From: JANPPS01 sp031428635
GTDB taxonomy: Bacteria; Pseudomonadota; Alphaproteobacteria; Acetobacterales; Acetobacteraceae
Reading direction: 5' to 3'
NCBI GenBank assembly: GCA_031428635.1
Contig: JANPPS010000101.1
Coordinates: forward strand, 1-33,631
Length of the DNA stretch: 33,631 bases
In this document: positions 8,660 to 17,595 of the stretch, piece after piece
Position numbering within the stretch: the first letter of the stretch is position 1
How the letters are laid out: every line of letters begins with the position of its first letter
Position numbers and translations under genes: made by a program
The notes under the pieces: generated by a model
The model's database searches: none
Seen by the model: only the letters and a program-made list of their open reading frames with translations
Told to the model about the DNA's origin: nothing

Positions 8660-8884
8660 ATGACCGAATTGCTCGACATTACCGGCGAGCTTTGTCCTAT
8701 GACCTTTGTCCGTGTCCGCCTTGCATTAGATCGCCTGGCACCCGGCACATTGTTGCAGGTCCGGCTAGCCGGGGCGGAGCCGACCGAAAACGTACCCCGA
8801 ACCCTGGCCGAGCAAGGGCATACCGTGCTCAGTCAGACGCCGGGCCCGGACGGGACAATGACGTTGCTGGTGCGCAAGGCGTAA
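8660..8884 (+). CDS. TusA-family sulfurtransferase
   Basis: A 74-residue cytoplasmic protein of the TusA/SirA fold. The active-site Cys12-Pro13 lies in the family signature ITGELCPMTFVRVRLAL, followed by the usual LxxG turn (LAPGTLLQVRL). TusA-type proteins carry persulfide sulfur between donors and acceptors, for example in tRNA thiolation or sulfur/selenium trafficking; the partner here is unknown. A strong GGAGGA ribosome site precedes the ATG at a good distance. Its 3' 56 nt overlap the convergent rimI gene. It stands alone on the plus strand inside a minus-strand block. Confidence 0.88.
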   Translation: MTELLDITGELCPMTFVRVRLALDRLAPGTLLQVRLAGAEPTENVPRTLAEQGHTVLSQTPGPDGTMTLLVRKA

Positions 8885-9314
8885 CGCGTAGGATCAGCGC
8901 GTCATCCCCGTTGCCGTAGTAACGTGCCCGCCGCCCGACCGGCTCAAGCCCGGCCGCTGCATACAACGCGCGCGCCGCGTCGTTGCCGACAGCCACCTCC
9001 AGCACCAGCGTCGCAGCCCCGCGTGCGGCAGCCGCGACTCGGGCGGTATGCAAAAGCGCCGCCGCCCGCCCCTGCCGGCGCAGCGGCAGGGCGGTGGCAA
9101 GCATCAGCACCTCCGCCTCGTCCGCCACGACGCGCGCGAGGATGAACGCGCCTGCCGGGTCGAGCAGGCCAAACGCGCCGGGAAGGCCGAGTTGCAACGC
9201 GAACGCCGTGGTACCCCAATGGTCATCGGGCGATGCGGACGCATGAATGGCCGCCAGCACCTCCGCGTGCGCGACCGTGGCCGGGATCAGGGTCGGGATC
9301 GTGGCCGGGATCAT
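8829..9314 (-). CDS. rimI: GNAT acetyltransferase, RimI-like
   Basis: A 161-residue GNAT protein. The acetyl-CoA binding motif A appears as LMLATALPLRRQGRAAALL (R/QxxGxA type), and the RimI-like end as LEVAVGNDAARALYAAAGL followed by GRRARYYGNGDDALIL. RimI acetylates the N-terminal alanine of ribosomal protein S18 and is often next to tsaB, as here: its ATG overlaps the tsaB stop by 4 nt (ATGA). About 17 residues after the family core (ending near ILRV) form an extra tail whose coding sequence lies antisense to the 3' end of the tusA-like gene. Confidence 0.87.
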   Translation of the reverse strand: MIPATIPTLIPATVAHAEVLAAIHASASPDDHWGTTAFALQLGLPGAFGLLDPAGAFILARVVADEAEVLMLATALPLRRQGRAAALLHTARVAAAARGAATLVLEVAVGNDAARALYAAAGLEPVGRRARYYGNGDDALILRVTPCAPATSLSRPGPASD

Positions 9315-9901
9315 GGGGCGCGGGCGGCAGGCGGGTCGCTGTATAATGGCCAGGGTGACCCGGCCGCAGCTGCGATACCGCGTGGGCTGGGCCGCAGGGC
9401 CGATAGCAGCATGACGTCATGGTCCCGCGCAGCCAAGCGTGCTACCATAGACACCGCCGCGTCGCCCACGACCGCGACCGGCCCGTCCGGCGCCGGCAAT
9501 GCGTCCAGCATCAGCGATATACCCGGCAGGTCGGGGTCGAACCGCTGCAGGTAGACGCGCCCCCGCCGTGTGTCGGTCACGACCCATAATGAACGGCCCG
9601 CGACGGAATAACCGCGCATGGCATCGCCCACCGTGATGCCGCGCACCGGGCAACCCCACGCGAGCGCAAGCCCGTGCCCCAACGCCAGCGCCGCCCGGAT
9701 ACCCGTAAAACTGCCCGGACCGACCGTCACCGCCACGGCGTCCGGTACGACGCCGCCCAGCACCGACGCCGCCATCGCCGGTAACCGCGCCAGTGCCGGG
9801 CCGCGATGATCGGCGACCCAGCATTCCGTAACCGTGTCGCCCCGTACCAACGCCGCCCCGCACCCTGCCAGGGCGGCGTCCAGGGTTAATATGGTGGTCA
9901 G
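9311..9901 (-). CDS. tsaB: tRNA threonylcarbamoyladenosine synthesis protein TsaB (probable CTG start)
   Basis: TsaB is the ASKHA-fold partner of TsaD/TsaE that makes the t6A modification of ANN-decoding tRNAs. The protein shows the N-terminal ILTLDAALAGCGAALVRGD phosphate-binding strand and the hallmark AVTVGPGSFTGIRAALALG. The usual N-terminus aligns only if translation begins at or near 9901. There is no in-frame ATG or GTG there: the candidates are CTG at 9901, which makes a CTGA overlap with the nitroreductase stop, or a TTG at 9850 that would remove the first conserved strand. I favour CTG with translational coupling. The product would be 196 aa, somewhat short, as in many alphaproteobacteria. 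Confidence 0.85.
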   Translation of the reverse strand: MTTILTLDAALAGCGAALVRGDTVTECWVADHRGPALARLPAMAASVLGGVVPDAVAVTVGPGSFTGIRAALALGHGLALAWGCPVRGITVGDAMRGYSVAGRSLWVVTDTRRGRVYLQRFDPDLPGISLMLDALPAPDGPVAVVGDAAVSMVARLAARDHDVMLLSALRPSPRGIAAAAGSPWPLYSDPPAARAP

Positions 9902-10479
9902 AGGAGGCGGCAGGCTTCGTCGAAGTCCAGCCGGGGATCGCGTGGCGGCAATAGTGCATTGTCGCTATGGCCGAGGCAGACCAGGAAATTGCTCTTCCAC
10001 CCCGTGCCCAGCAGAAACTCGCTATCGACCCGGCCATTATCGAAGCCCGACATGGGTGCCGCATCCAGCCCCAGCGCCCGGGCGGCCAAGATCAGGTAGG
10101 CACCCTGCAAGGTCCCGTTCCGGAAGGCTGTTTCGGTCGCCAGTTGATAATTGTCGGCGTACCATGCACGACTATCGTTATGCGGCCAAAGACGCGGCAG
10201 CATCTCATAAAACGCCTGATCATGAGCGACGATGCACGTCACGGGCGCCGCCATCACGCGCGGCGCGTTACCGGCCGACAGCAATGGACGCAGCCGCTCC
10301 CGCCCCTCCGCCGTGCGGATGAACAAGAACCGGGCGGGGCAGCAATTACCCGACGTCGGGCCGTTGCGCAGGATTTCATACAACCGGTGCAGCATCTCGT
10401 CCGCAACTGGCAGATCGCTCCATTCCTTGGGGGTACGGGCCCCCTCGAACAGAGTGTACAGGCCAGCGAGGTCGAGCAT
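9898..10479 (-). CDS. Nitroreductase-family protein, RutE/malonic semialdehyde reductase-like
   Basis: A 193-residue flavin oxidoreductase closely resembling RutE along its length: LYTLFEGARTPKEWSDLPV, NGPTSGNCCPARFLFIRT, GRERLRPLLSAGN, LATETAFRNGTLQGAYLI, ALGLDAAPMSGFDN and FDEACRLL. RutE reduces malonic semialdehyde to 3-hydroxypropionate in uracil breakdown. No other rut gene is present here, so the real substrate may be another aldehyde or enal. It begins directly after the stop of the nfu gene, and its stop overlaps the tsaB start, so it is part of a nfu-nitroreductase-tsaB-rimI operon. Confidence 0.85.
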   Translation of the reverse strand: MLDLAGLYTLFEGARTPKEWSDLPVADEMLHRLYEILRNGPTSGNCCPARFLFIRTAEGRERLRPLLSAGNAPRVMAAPVTCIVAHDQAFYEMLPRLWPHNDSRAWYADNYQLATETAFRNGTLQGAYLILAARALGLDAAPMSGFDNGRVDSEFLLGTGWKSNFLVCLGHSDNALLPPRDPRLDFDEACRLL

Positions 10480-11037
10480 TTAAGCCTCGACCTGCTCCAC
10501 GGATACAACCTCGGGCACGTAATGGCGAAGCATGTTCTCGATGCCGTGCTTCAGCGTGGCGGAGCTGCTGGGACAGCCGGAGCAGGCGCCCTGCATGTGC
10601 AGCCGTACGACGCCGTCCCGATAGCCGCGGAATACGATATCGCCGCCATCGCCTGCTACAGCTGGCCGGACGCGGGTGTCGAGCAGGTCCTTGATCTGGT
10701 CCACGATCTCCTGATCGGCCGGGTCCGTATCCTCGGCCGCCGCGTCACCATCATGGTCCACGACCGGGCGGCCGCTCACGAAGTGCTCCATCAGCACGCC
10801 AAGGATCTGCGGGCGCAGCGCCTGCCAGTCGGCGAGGTCGTTTTTGGTGACGGTCACGAAGTCGCCGCCCAGGAACACGCGGGCCACGCCGGGTAGCGCA
10901 AACAACGCGGTGGCGAGCGGGCTGCGTGCCGTAAGGTCAGGACCGGCGAAATCGGCTGTGCCAGCGCCCATTACTTCCCGCCCGGGCAGGAACTTCAGCG
11001 TGGCGGGGTTTGGGGTGCCTTCGGTCTCGATAAACAT
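10480..11037 (-). CDS. NifU-like Fe-S cluster scaffold/carrier (Nfu)
   Basis: A 185-residue two-domain Nfu protein. Residues 1 to about 87 are the Nfu N-terminal domain (MFIETEGTPNPATLKFLPG, ALPGVARVFLGGDFVTVTK). A short acidic linker follows. Residues about 108-185 are the NifU C-terminal domain with the cluster-binding pair Cys152-x-x-Cys155 in GACSGCPSSSATLKHGIE. The family assembles and transfers [4Fe-4S] clusters to client enzymes such as aconitase or radical SAM proteins. It is first in a four-gene minus-strand run. The ATG at 11037 gives the exact family N-terminus. Confidence 0.95.
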   Translation of the reverse strand: MFIETEGTPNPATLKFLPGREVMGAGTADFAGPDLTARSPLATALFALPGVARVFLGGDFVTVTKNDLADWQALRPQILGVLMEHFVSGRPVVDHDGDAAAEDTDPADQEIVDQIKDLLDTRVRPAVAGDGGDIVFRGYRDGVVRLHMQGACSGCPSSSATLKHGIENMLRHYVPEVVSVEQVEA

Positions 11038-11144
11038 TTTACGGCTCCGTGTGCAGCGGGGTTGATCTCACTTGGCCAAGTTCCGCCGCGGATGCAAGGT
11101 GCGAGCGCGGAGCGGCGGGGGTGCGTGTGGCGCAGGGACCTATC

Positions 11145-12626
11145 ATGAACGTGGGACGGCGGGCGATGCTGGGGGGCGTGCTGGCGCTGCCGTGGGTGTC
11201 GCGGGCGCAGGGACAGGTCGCGCACCGGATCAGCATTGTGCACTTTAACGATTTTCACAGCCGGCATGAGCCCGTGGACGCGCGGGCGTTGACCTGCACG
11301 GCAGACGACACGTGCTTCGGCGGCAGCCCCCGGCTTGCGGCGGCGCTGCATGGCCTGCGCGCGGCAGCGGTGGCGGATGGGCGTGCCGTGCTGTTGCTCG
11401 ATGGCGGCGACCAGTTCCAGGGCAGTCTGTTCTACACCGCGCATCGCGGGCTGGCGGAGTTAGCGGTGCAGCACGCGATCGGCGTGGACGCGATGGTGCT
11501 GGGCAATCACGAGTGGGATGGCGGGCCGGTACTACTGGGCCAGTATTTGGCGCAGGCGCAGTTCCCGGTTCTTGCGGCCAACGTCGTGACCGACGACCCG
11601 GGGCTGCAGCGCCTACGCCCCTACGCGCTGTTCGACCGGGGCGGCCTACGCATCGCCGTGGTGGGCATCACAACGATGGAGGCGCTGACCACCTCCTCCC
11701 CCGGCCCCCGCGTGCAAATTACCGACCCGGCCATGGCACTCGCCGTCGCCACAGCCGCCGCCCGGGCCGAGGGCGCACAATTCGTGATTGCCCTGTCCCA
11801 TTTGGGGTTACCCGTCGACCTACGCCTAACGGGCGTGCCCGTGATCGTCGGCGCCCACACGCACACGCTGCTCTCCAACACCGAACCCGCGGCCGTCGGC
11901 CCGCATCCGACCGTGTCGCCATCCGGGGCGCTGATCGTGCAGGCCGGGGCGTATGGACGCTATGCCGGGCGCCTCGACCTCGATATCGGCGCCGACGGGA
12001 CCGTGCTCGGGCATGGCGGTGCGGTGTCCCACGTGGGACTGGATGGGCCTGTCGACGTGTCCGTGGCCGCCATTGTGGGCGAGTACGGGCGGTCGCTGGC
12101 GGCGGTGCGGACGGCGGTCATCGGGCATGTGCCGGTGGCGTTAGACCCGACCCTGTGCCGGATCGGCCCCTGTCCCCTGGGCGACCTAGTCACCAGCGCC
12201 ATGCGGCGCGCGGCACCCGGCAGCGACGTCGCAATCATGAACGCGGGCGGCCTGCGCACCGGATTGCCGGCAGGTCCGATCACCCTGGGTCAGGTCCTGG
12301 ATATGATGCCGTTCGGTAACTCTCTCGCTACCCTGGAGCTACGCGGCATCGACCTCACCGCAGCAATCCTGCATGGCGACAGCCTGCGCCCGCGCGGCGG
12401 TTTTCCCCAGCTATCGGGCGCGCGGGTGGTGGACGGCCGGGTCGAGGTGGGTGGGCCCGACGCCTGGCAGCCCATCGACGCGGGCGCGACATACCGCGTT
12501 GTTACCAATGATTTTTTACGCGGTGGCGGCGACGGCTACGTCATGTTGCGGGACCGGGCCATCCGCTCCTACGATTTGGGTCGGGGCCTGGCGGAAACCG
12601 TGGCGCGGGCGCTGGACGGGTCGTGA
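11145..12626 (+). CDS. Secreted 5'-nucleotidase / UDP-sugar hydrolase family protein
   Basis: A 493-residue periplasmic metallophosphoesterase. Residues 1-23 form an export signal with an adjacent Arg pair (GRRAMLGGVLALPWVSRAQG), possibly Tat. The calcineurin-like domain follows with metal ligands in IVHFNDFHSRHEP (Asp36, His38), LLDGGDQFQGS, VLGNHEWDGG, IALSHLGL and VGAHTHTL. The C-terminal 5'-nucleotidase substrate domain contains NAGGLRTGLPAGPITLGQVL, MMPFGNSLATLELRG and TNDFLRGGGDGY. It should release phosphate from nucleotides or related sugar nucleotides. The ATG at 11145 is chosen over an in-frame upstream ATG (11049) because it gives a proper signal peptide. It is divergent from nfu. 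Confidence 0.9.
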   Translation: MNVGRRAMLGGVLALPWVSRAQGQVAHRISIVHFNDFHSRHEPVDARALTCTADDTCFGGSPRLAAALHGLRAAAVADGRAVLLLDGGDQFQGSLFYTAHRGLAELAVQHAIGVDAMVLGNHEWDGGPVLLGQYLAQAQFPVLAANVVTDDPGLQRLRPYALFDRGGLRIAVVGITTMEALTTSSPGPRVQITDPAMALAVATAAARAEGAQFVIALSHLGLPVDLRLTGVPVIVGAHTHTLLSNTEPAAVGPHPTVSPSGALIVQAGAYGRYAGRLDLDIGADGTVLGHGGAVSHVGLDGPVDVSVAAIVGEYGRSLAAVRTAVIGHVPVALDPTLCRIGPCPLGDLVTSAMRRAAPGSDVAIMNAGGLRTGLPAGPITLGQVLDMMPFGNSLATLELRGIDLTAAILHGDSLRPRGGFPQLSGARVVDGRVEVGGPDAWQPIDAGATYRVVTNDFLRGGGDGYVMLRDRAIRSYDLGRGLAETVARALDGS

Positions 12627-12724
12627 ATGCGGAACTGCGATGTCTCAGATCCGTCAGCACGCGCAATGCCCTCGCGATCGTGTCTTTCGGATGTGGCGGA
12701 CCGATAAACTGAAGGAGGACGCAA

Positions 12725-13186
12725 ATGCCAGGGCTGTACTTTGACGAGATGACGGTTGGGCAAACATTTCGGCACCCGATCCGCCGAACCATCACCGAGA
12801 CCGATAACGTCCTGTTCACCGCCATGACCCACAACCCGGCGCTGCTGCATCTGGACGAGGAATACTGCCGCACCGAGACGGAGTTCGGGCAACGCATCGT
12901 CAACAGCGCCTTCACGCTCGGGCTGATGGTGGGCATTTCCGTGGGCGACACAACGCTGGGCACGGCAATCGCTAACCTCGGTTGGGACGAGGTCCGCTTT
13001 CCCAAGCCGTTATTTCATGGCGATACCATCCGGGTAGAGACTGAAATTGTGGACCTACGCGAATCACGGTCCCGTCCGAATGCAGGGATCGTGACCTTCG
13101 TCCACCGCGCCTATAATCAGCACAACGTATTGGTGGCGACCTGCAAACGCACAGGGCTGCAGCATAAGCGGACGATCGCCGCGTGA
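12725..13186 (+). CDS. MaoC-family hot-dog dehydratase/hydratase
   Basis: A 153-residue MaoC-like protein: LYFDEMTVGQTFRHPIRRTI, DNVLFTAMTHNPALLHLDEE, FGQRIVNSAFTLGLMVG, LGWDEVRFPKPLFHGDTIRV and FVHRAYNQHNVLVATCKRTG. This fits the subgroup annotated as mesaconyl-CoA/enoyl-CoA hydratases, in which the classical GDxNPxH motif is relaxed (here THNPALLH, with no Asp at the usual place). A strong AAGGAGG-type site sits 7 nt before the ATG. The nearest same-strand gene ends 98 nt upstream and no CoA-metabolism genes are adjacent, so the substrate is unknown. Confidence 0.87.
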   Translation: MPGLYFDEMTVGQTFRHPIRRTITETDNVLFTAMTHNPALLHLDEEYCRTETEFGQRIVNSAFTLGLMVGISVGDTTLGTAIANLGWDEVRFPKPLFHGDTIRVETEIVDLRESRSRPNAGIVTFVHRAYNQHNVLVATCKRTGLQHKRTIAA

Positions 13187-13396
13187 CGCTACGATAGCCC
13201 ACGCGCGGCCTGGCTGAACTTTGACTTGGTTACGAACTGGGGACGCTGCTTCCACCGATGGCTGGTTCCATTCGGGGGATGCCAGCCCATCCACCACCGG
13301 CCCGCGCCGTGCTAGGACAAGCCTGTTGAGGGTCCGGGCAGCAAAGTGCCGTGGGCTACCCCAAATAAACCGTCCCACCACCACGATCAGAGCACC

Positions 13397-14409
<1,013 letters not shown>

Positions 14410-14413
<4 letters not shown>

Positions 14414-15171
14414 ACCACCGGGCCGTGCGCGCGATTTACCAGTTCGAGATGAACCGCACCTGGCGCACGTTGCTGCAGAGCATTGTGTCCCCGGTCATCT
14501 CCACGTCGCTCTATTTCGTTGTGTTCGGTGCCGCCATCGGGTCGCGCATGGCCGACGTGGACGGCATCGGCTACGGCGCGTTCATTATTCCAGGGCTGGT
14601 GATGCTGTCGCTATTGACCCAGAGCATCTCCAACGCGTCGTTCGGCATTTACTTTCCGAAGTTCGTGGGGACGATCTATGAGTTATTGTCCGCACCGGTC
14701 TCGGCGTTGGAGATCGTACTGGGTTACGTGGGTGCGGCGGCTAGCAAGTCGGTCATACTCGGCCTGATCATTCTCGCTACCGCGCGCCTGTTCGTGCCGT
14801 TCAGCATCATCCACCCGCTCTGGATGCTGGCATTCCTGTTGCTGACCTCAATCACGTTCAGCCTGTTTGGTTTCATCATCGGCATCTGGGCGGACGGGTT
14901 TGAAAAGCTGAACCTAGTACCGCTGCTGATTGTTACGCCACTGACCTTCCTGGGTGGTAGCTTTTACTCGATCAGCATGCTGCCGCCATTCTGGCAGAAT
15001 GTCACGTTGTTCAATCCGGTCGTCTATCTGGTCAGCGGCTTCCGCTGGAGCTTCTTCGGCGTGTCAGATATCAGCCCGGGTATGAGCCTGGGCATGACGT
15101 TCGTGTTTATGGCGGCGTGCCTGGCCGGTATCTGGCGGATCTTCAAGACCGGCTATCGGCTGAAACAATAG
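14410..15171 (+). CDS. ABC-2 exporter permease
   Basis: A 253-residue integral membrane protein of the ABC-2/YadH type with about six helices: VISTSLYFVVFGAAIG, IGYGAFIIPGLVMLSLLTQS, EIVLGYVGAAASKSVILGLI, LLLTSITFSLFGFIIGIWAD, LTFLGGSFYSISMLPPFW and a final MTFVFMAACLAGIWRIF. The family-typical PGLVMLSLL and TFLGGSFYSI..LP..W..V stretches are clear. It overlaps the ATPase gene by 4 nt, forming a half-transporter pair. It converges with the radical SAM gene; the 80-nt gap has no obvious terminator. Confidence 0.92.
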
Positions 15172-15251
15172 CCGGGCAGAGGTGCGAATGACGCCGCGTT
15201 CGGCTTAGCCGGCAACCCAATCCCCACCCAAAACCTTTTCTGGTCAGTACC

Positions 15252-16211
15252 CTACGCCCGGCTACACGCCGCACCGCCGAGCACGCAGAAGGACGCGCAA
15301 TATGGATGATTGAGCGCCACCGGCCGGTTCGCCTCCGCCAGCGTCGTGCCAAGCTCAAATCGGGGGTCGTAGGGCAGCAGGGTGCACGCGACCACGGCGG
15401 GCGATGACGCTCCCTTACGTTTCACCACCATGCGCGATCCGGAGCACATGATCCCGTCCGGGGAACGGCCCAGGATGCCCCAGCATGCCTCGGTGATTTC
15501 CGGAACGTCCCGCGCCGCATCCATCTCGGGAAACAGCATCAGCCGTACCGGGTCCGACGCGTCGATCGCGACGCCGATCGTGGCGAATAGCCGGGCAAAG
15601 CCGGCGCGGACCGCCGCTTCGCTCTCTCCCGACAGAAGGCGGGCGGCGACATGGACTTCGAACCCTTTCTGGGCGAGCCAGACCAGGCCGTCGACCGTCG
15701 GCTGCCACGTGCGCGCGCCGCGTTCGGCCTCGTGGACGCCGGGCCCGTAATGATCGAGTGAGACGCGCACCGTCAGGCGCGAGCCGAACCGCTGCCGAAG
15801 CTCGAGCAGGTCAGGCTGCATTTTCTGCATGGGCTTCATGGCGTTGGTCAGAACAAGCGCCTCGAAACCACGCGACAGCACCTCATCCAGTATACCGGGC
15901 ATGTCGGGGTTCATGAACGGCTCGCCACCGGTGAAGCCGATAAGGTAGGTCGGAAGGCGGTCCCGCGCGATCTCATCCAAGTAGGATGCGACCTCAGCCC
16001 GGGTCAGGTAAACGAGCCGGTCGTTTCGCGGCGAAGACTCGATGTAGCAGTTCAGGCAGGACAGATTACAAAGCGTACCGGTGTTGAACCACAGCGTTTC
16101 CAGTGCCTTCAAGCCCACCACCGCGCGCGTTTCACCCCGGGCGGTGACCAAAGGATCGCGGAATTTATCGCCGGCAGGCGTCACTATGGGTGAGAAAGCG
16201 GAAGCGTTCAT
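15252..16211 (-). CDS. Radical SAM protein with cysteine-rich C-terminus
   Basis: A 319-residue radical SAM enzyme. The [4Fe-4S]/SAM motif CxxxCxxC is at Cys48, Cys52 and Cys55 (FNTGTLCNLSCLNCYIES), with the GGEP motif in IGFTGGEPFMNPD and an RVSLDH strand. The C-terminal part has further cysteines (IMCSGS, VACTLLP, PYCASFCVLGGAACS) that could bind an auxiliary cluster, as in SPASM-like proteins. It is last of seven overlapping minus-strand genes: its ATG overlaps the stop of the CofC-like transferase by 4 nt. This sets the start at 16211 although the frame is open further upstream. It does not obviously match the arsenosugar enzyme ArsS. Substrate unknown; the neighbours suggest a sugar-like or selenium-linked product. 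Confidence 0.88.
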   Translation of the reverse strand: MNASAFSPIVTPAGDKFRDPLVTARGETRAVVGLKALETLWFNTGTLCNLSCLNCYIESSPRNDRLVYLTRAEVASYLDEIARDRLPTYLIGFTGGEPFMNPDMPGILDEVLSRGFEALVLTNAMKPMQKMQPDLLELRQRFGSRLTVRVSLDHYGPGVHEAERGARTWQPTVDGLVWLAQKGFEVHVAARLLSGESEAAVRAGFARLFATIGVAIDASDPVRLMLFPEMDAARDVPEITEACWGILGRSPDGIMCSGSRMVVKRKGASSPAVVACTLLPYDPRFELGTTLAEANRPVALNHPYCASFCVLGGAACSRA

Positions 16212-16912
16212 GGTCCGGAAATCTCCTGGACGAGTGCGGGTAAGGCGGTCGGCTGGTGTATTGTTTGTAGCCAGTGACCCAGGCTGACCTGCTCTGGCAA
16301 GGGGTCGCGGAGGGCCTGCAACGCGGCAGCCAACCCCGGCAAGTCCGAGACTTGGTCGGTGTCCGCCAGACAGGGAACCCAGCCAACCGCGCCGAAGGGC
16401 CGGAGCGCCCCGGCCAGCATCGCCCCCGTATCTGCCCGGGAGTAGACGACCGAACACCACACCGCGGGCAGTACCGGAGCCCGGCCGCCGAACAACCAAA
16501 AACCCCCGTCGGTTGCCGGACCGATGGCGTAAGGCGGCCCGCCATCCCGGACGGTGCGCGCCGCATCGCGTAGCAACGCCGGGGTAACCTGCGGTGCATC
16601 GGCACCGATCAGCAGTACCGAGCCATGGCGTTCGAGCAGCTCCGCATAAACACGGTCCAATCGCGTGCCCAGGTCGCCATCGCCCTGCCAGAGTAACGGA
16701 AACGCGTCCCATCCCGGGTGCGCCAGCGCCTCACGCTCGGCCACGGCCCAATACGGCACGATATCGGGCATAGCGGCGCAAACGACCGCACCCACCGCCG
16801 ATGCGGCCCGGCGGTGGAACTCGGTCGCGAGCATGCTGCCAATGCCGGCGGCCAGGCGCGTCTTCACGGGGCTAAGGCCGGGCGTTTTGACGAAGATGGC
16901 CACGGCGGTCAT
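16208..16912 (-). CDS. CofC-like nucleotidyl/glycosyl transferase (TIGR04282/DUF2064 type)
   Basis: A 234-residue protein with a nucleotide-sugar-transferase-like fold. Diagnostic stretches: MTAVAIFVKTPGLSPVKTRL at the N-terminus, VLLIGADAPQVTPALLRDA (GADxP) in the middle, and IGPATDGGFWLFGG. This family was originally named rSAM/selenodomain-associated transferase 1 and is now often annotated as arsenosugar-biosynthesis glycosyltransferase (from memory). It overlaps the genes on both sides by 4 nt (ATGA at both junctions), directly before the radical SAM gene. It probably activates or transfers a small sugar-like group; the substrate is not known. Confidence 0.87.
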   Translation of the reverse strand: MTAVAIFVKTPGLSPVKTRLAAGIGSMLATEFHRRAASAVGAVVCAAMPDIVPYWAVAEREALAHPGWDAFPLLWQGDGDLGTRLDRVYAELLERHGSVLLIGADAPQVTPALLRDAARTVRDGGPPYAIGPATDGGFWLFGGRAPVLPAVWCSVVYSRADTGAMLAGALRPFGAVGWVPCLADTDQVSDLPGLAAALQALRDPLPEQVSLGHWLQTIHQPTALPALVQEISGP

Positions 16913-17595
16913 CCGGCGCCCCCGCGTAGGCGGCGCCACTCGGGCCAGGCCTGGGCGGCGGTCAGCCACAAATGCCGCGCGGTCGTGGCCGCCCAGCCGT
17001 TGCGCTCGTACTTACGGGCGCTGGTGAACAGACGGGCGCCTATCCGCCGCAGAGGGATGCCTGCCCGCCTTGTTGCCCATGCCAGAAGATGGTCCTCGCC
17101 ATACCGGGCATCTTCCGGGAAGCCGCCCAGGTCTGCGAAGGATCGGGCCGTAATGACAAAGCCTTGGTCGCCAAACGGCATGCCGAGCCAGGCCGAACGG
17201 AGGTTTGCCCCGTATGCGTTCAGCCGCATCAGCGCCGGTCCGCCCGGGCGGAATGCCAGGTCGAACCAGCCCAACGCCGCTTCGCCCCGGGCCAGGAACG
17301 CCAGTAGTGCCGCCATCGTGTCCGGTCCCAGGCGGGAATCGGCGTGCAGAAACCAGAGCCATTCGCCCTCTGCCTGCCGGGCGCCGGTGTTTAGCTGCCG
17401 TCCGCGCCCGATGCCCCCATCGAAATGGCGCAGCGGCAGATACCCCGGCCAGTTCGCGGGTAGTTCCGGCACGGGTAATCCGGCGGCCACGACAATGACT
17501 TCGCTGCCATGCGGCAGGGCGACACCCAATTGTGTAACGAGCCCATGCCACTCCAGCTCGTCAGGCCCCAGCGGCACGATCACCGACAACCTCAT
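16909..17595 (-). CDS. Family 2 glycosyltransferase (TIGR04283 type)
   Basis: A 228-residue GT-A glycosyltransferase: MRLSVIVPLGPDELEWHGLV, EVIVVAAG, GRGRQLNTGARQAEGEWLWF, LHADSRLGPDTMAALL, WFDLAFRPGGPALMRLNAYG, FGDQGFVITARSFADLGGFP and YGEDHLLAWATRRAGIPLRR. The LHADS segment replaces the usual DxD metal motif, and the GEDHLL segment holds the usual acidic base region. It is the family originally described as rSAM/selenodomain-associated transferase 2. It starts with an ATGA overlap on the flavoprotein gene and ends with an ATGA overlap on the CofC-like gene, so the two transferases are made in step. Confidence 0.88.
   Translation of the reverse strand: MRLSVIVPLGPDELEWHGLVTQLGVALPHGSEVIVVAAGLPVPELPANWPGYLPLRHFDGGIGRGRQLNTGARQAEGEWLWFLHADSRLGPDTMAALLAFLARGEAALGWFDLAFRPGGPALMRLNAYGANLRSAWLGMPFGDQGFVITARSFADLGGFPEDARYGEDHLLAWATRRAGIPLRRIGARLFTSARKYERNGWAATTARHLWLTAAQAWPEWRRLRGGAG

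Noticed and set aside
9967..10896. 309-codon plus-strand frame opposite the nitroreductase and nfu genes
   Set aside because: Lies antisense to two clearly conserved proteins; His/Arg-rich with no recognisable domain.
15171..15262. GCCGGGC/GCCCGGC inverted repeat flanking the permease-radical SAM junction
   Set aside because: The arms are 78 nt apart, one lies in the radical SAM coding end, and there is no U-tract; not a convincing terminator.
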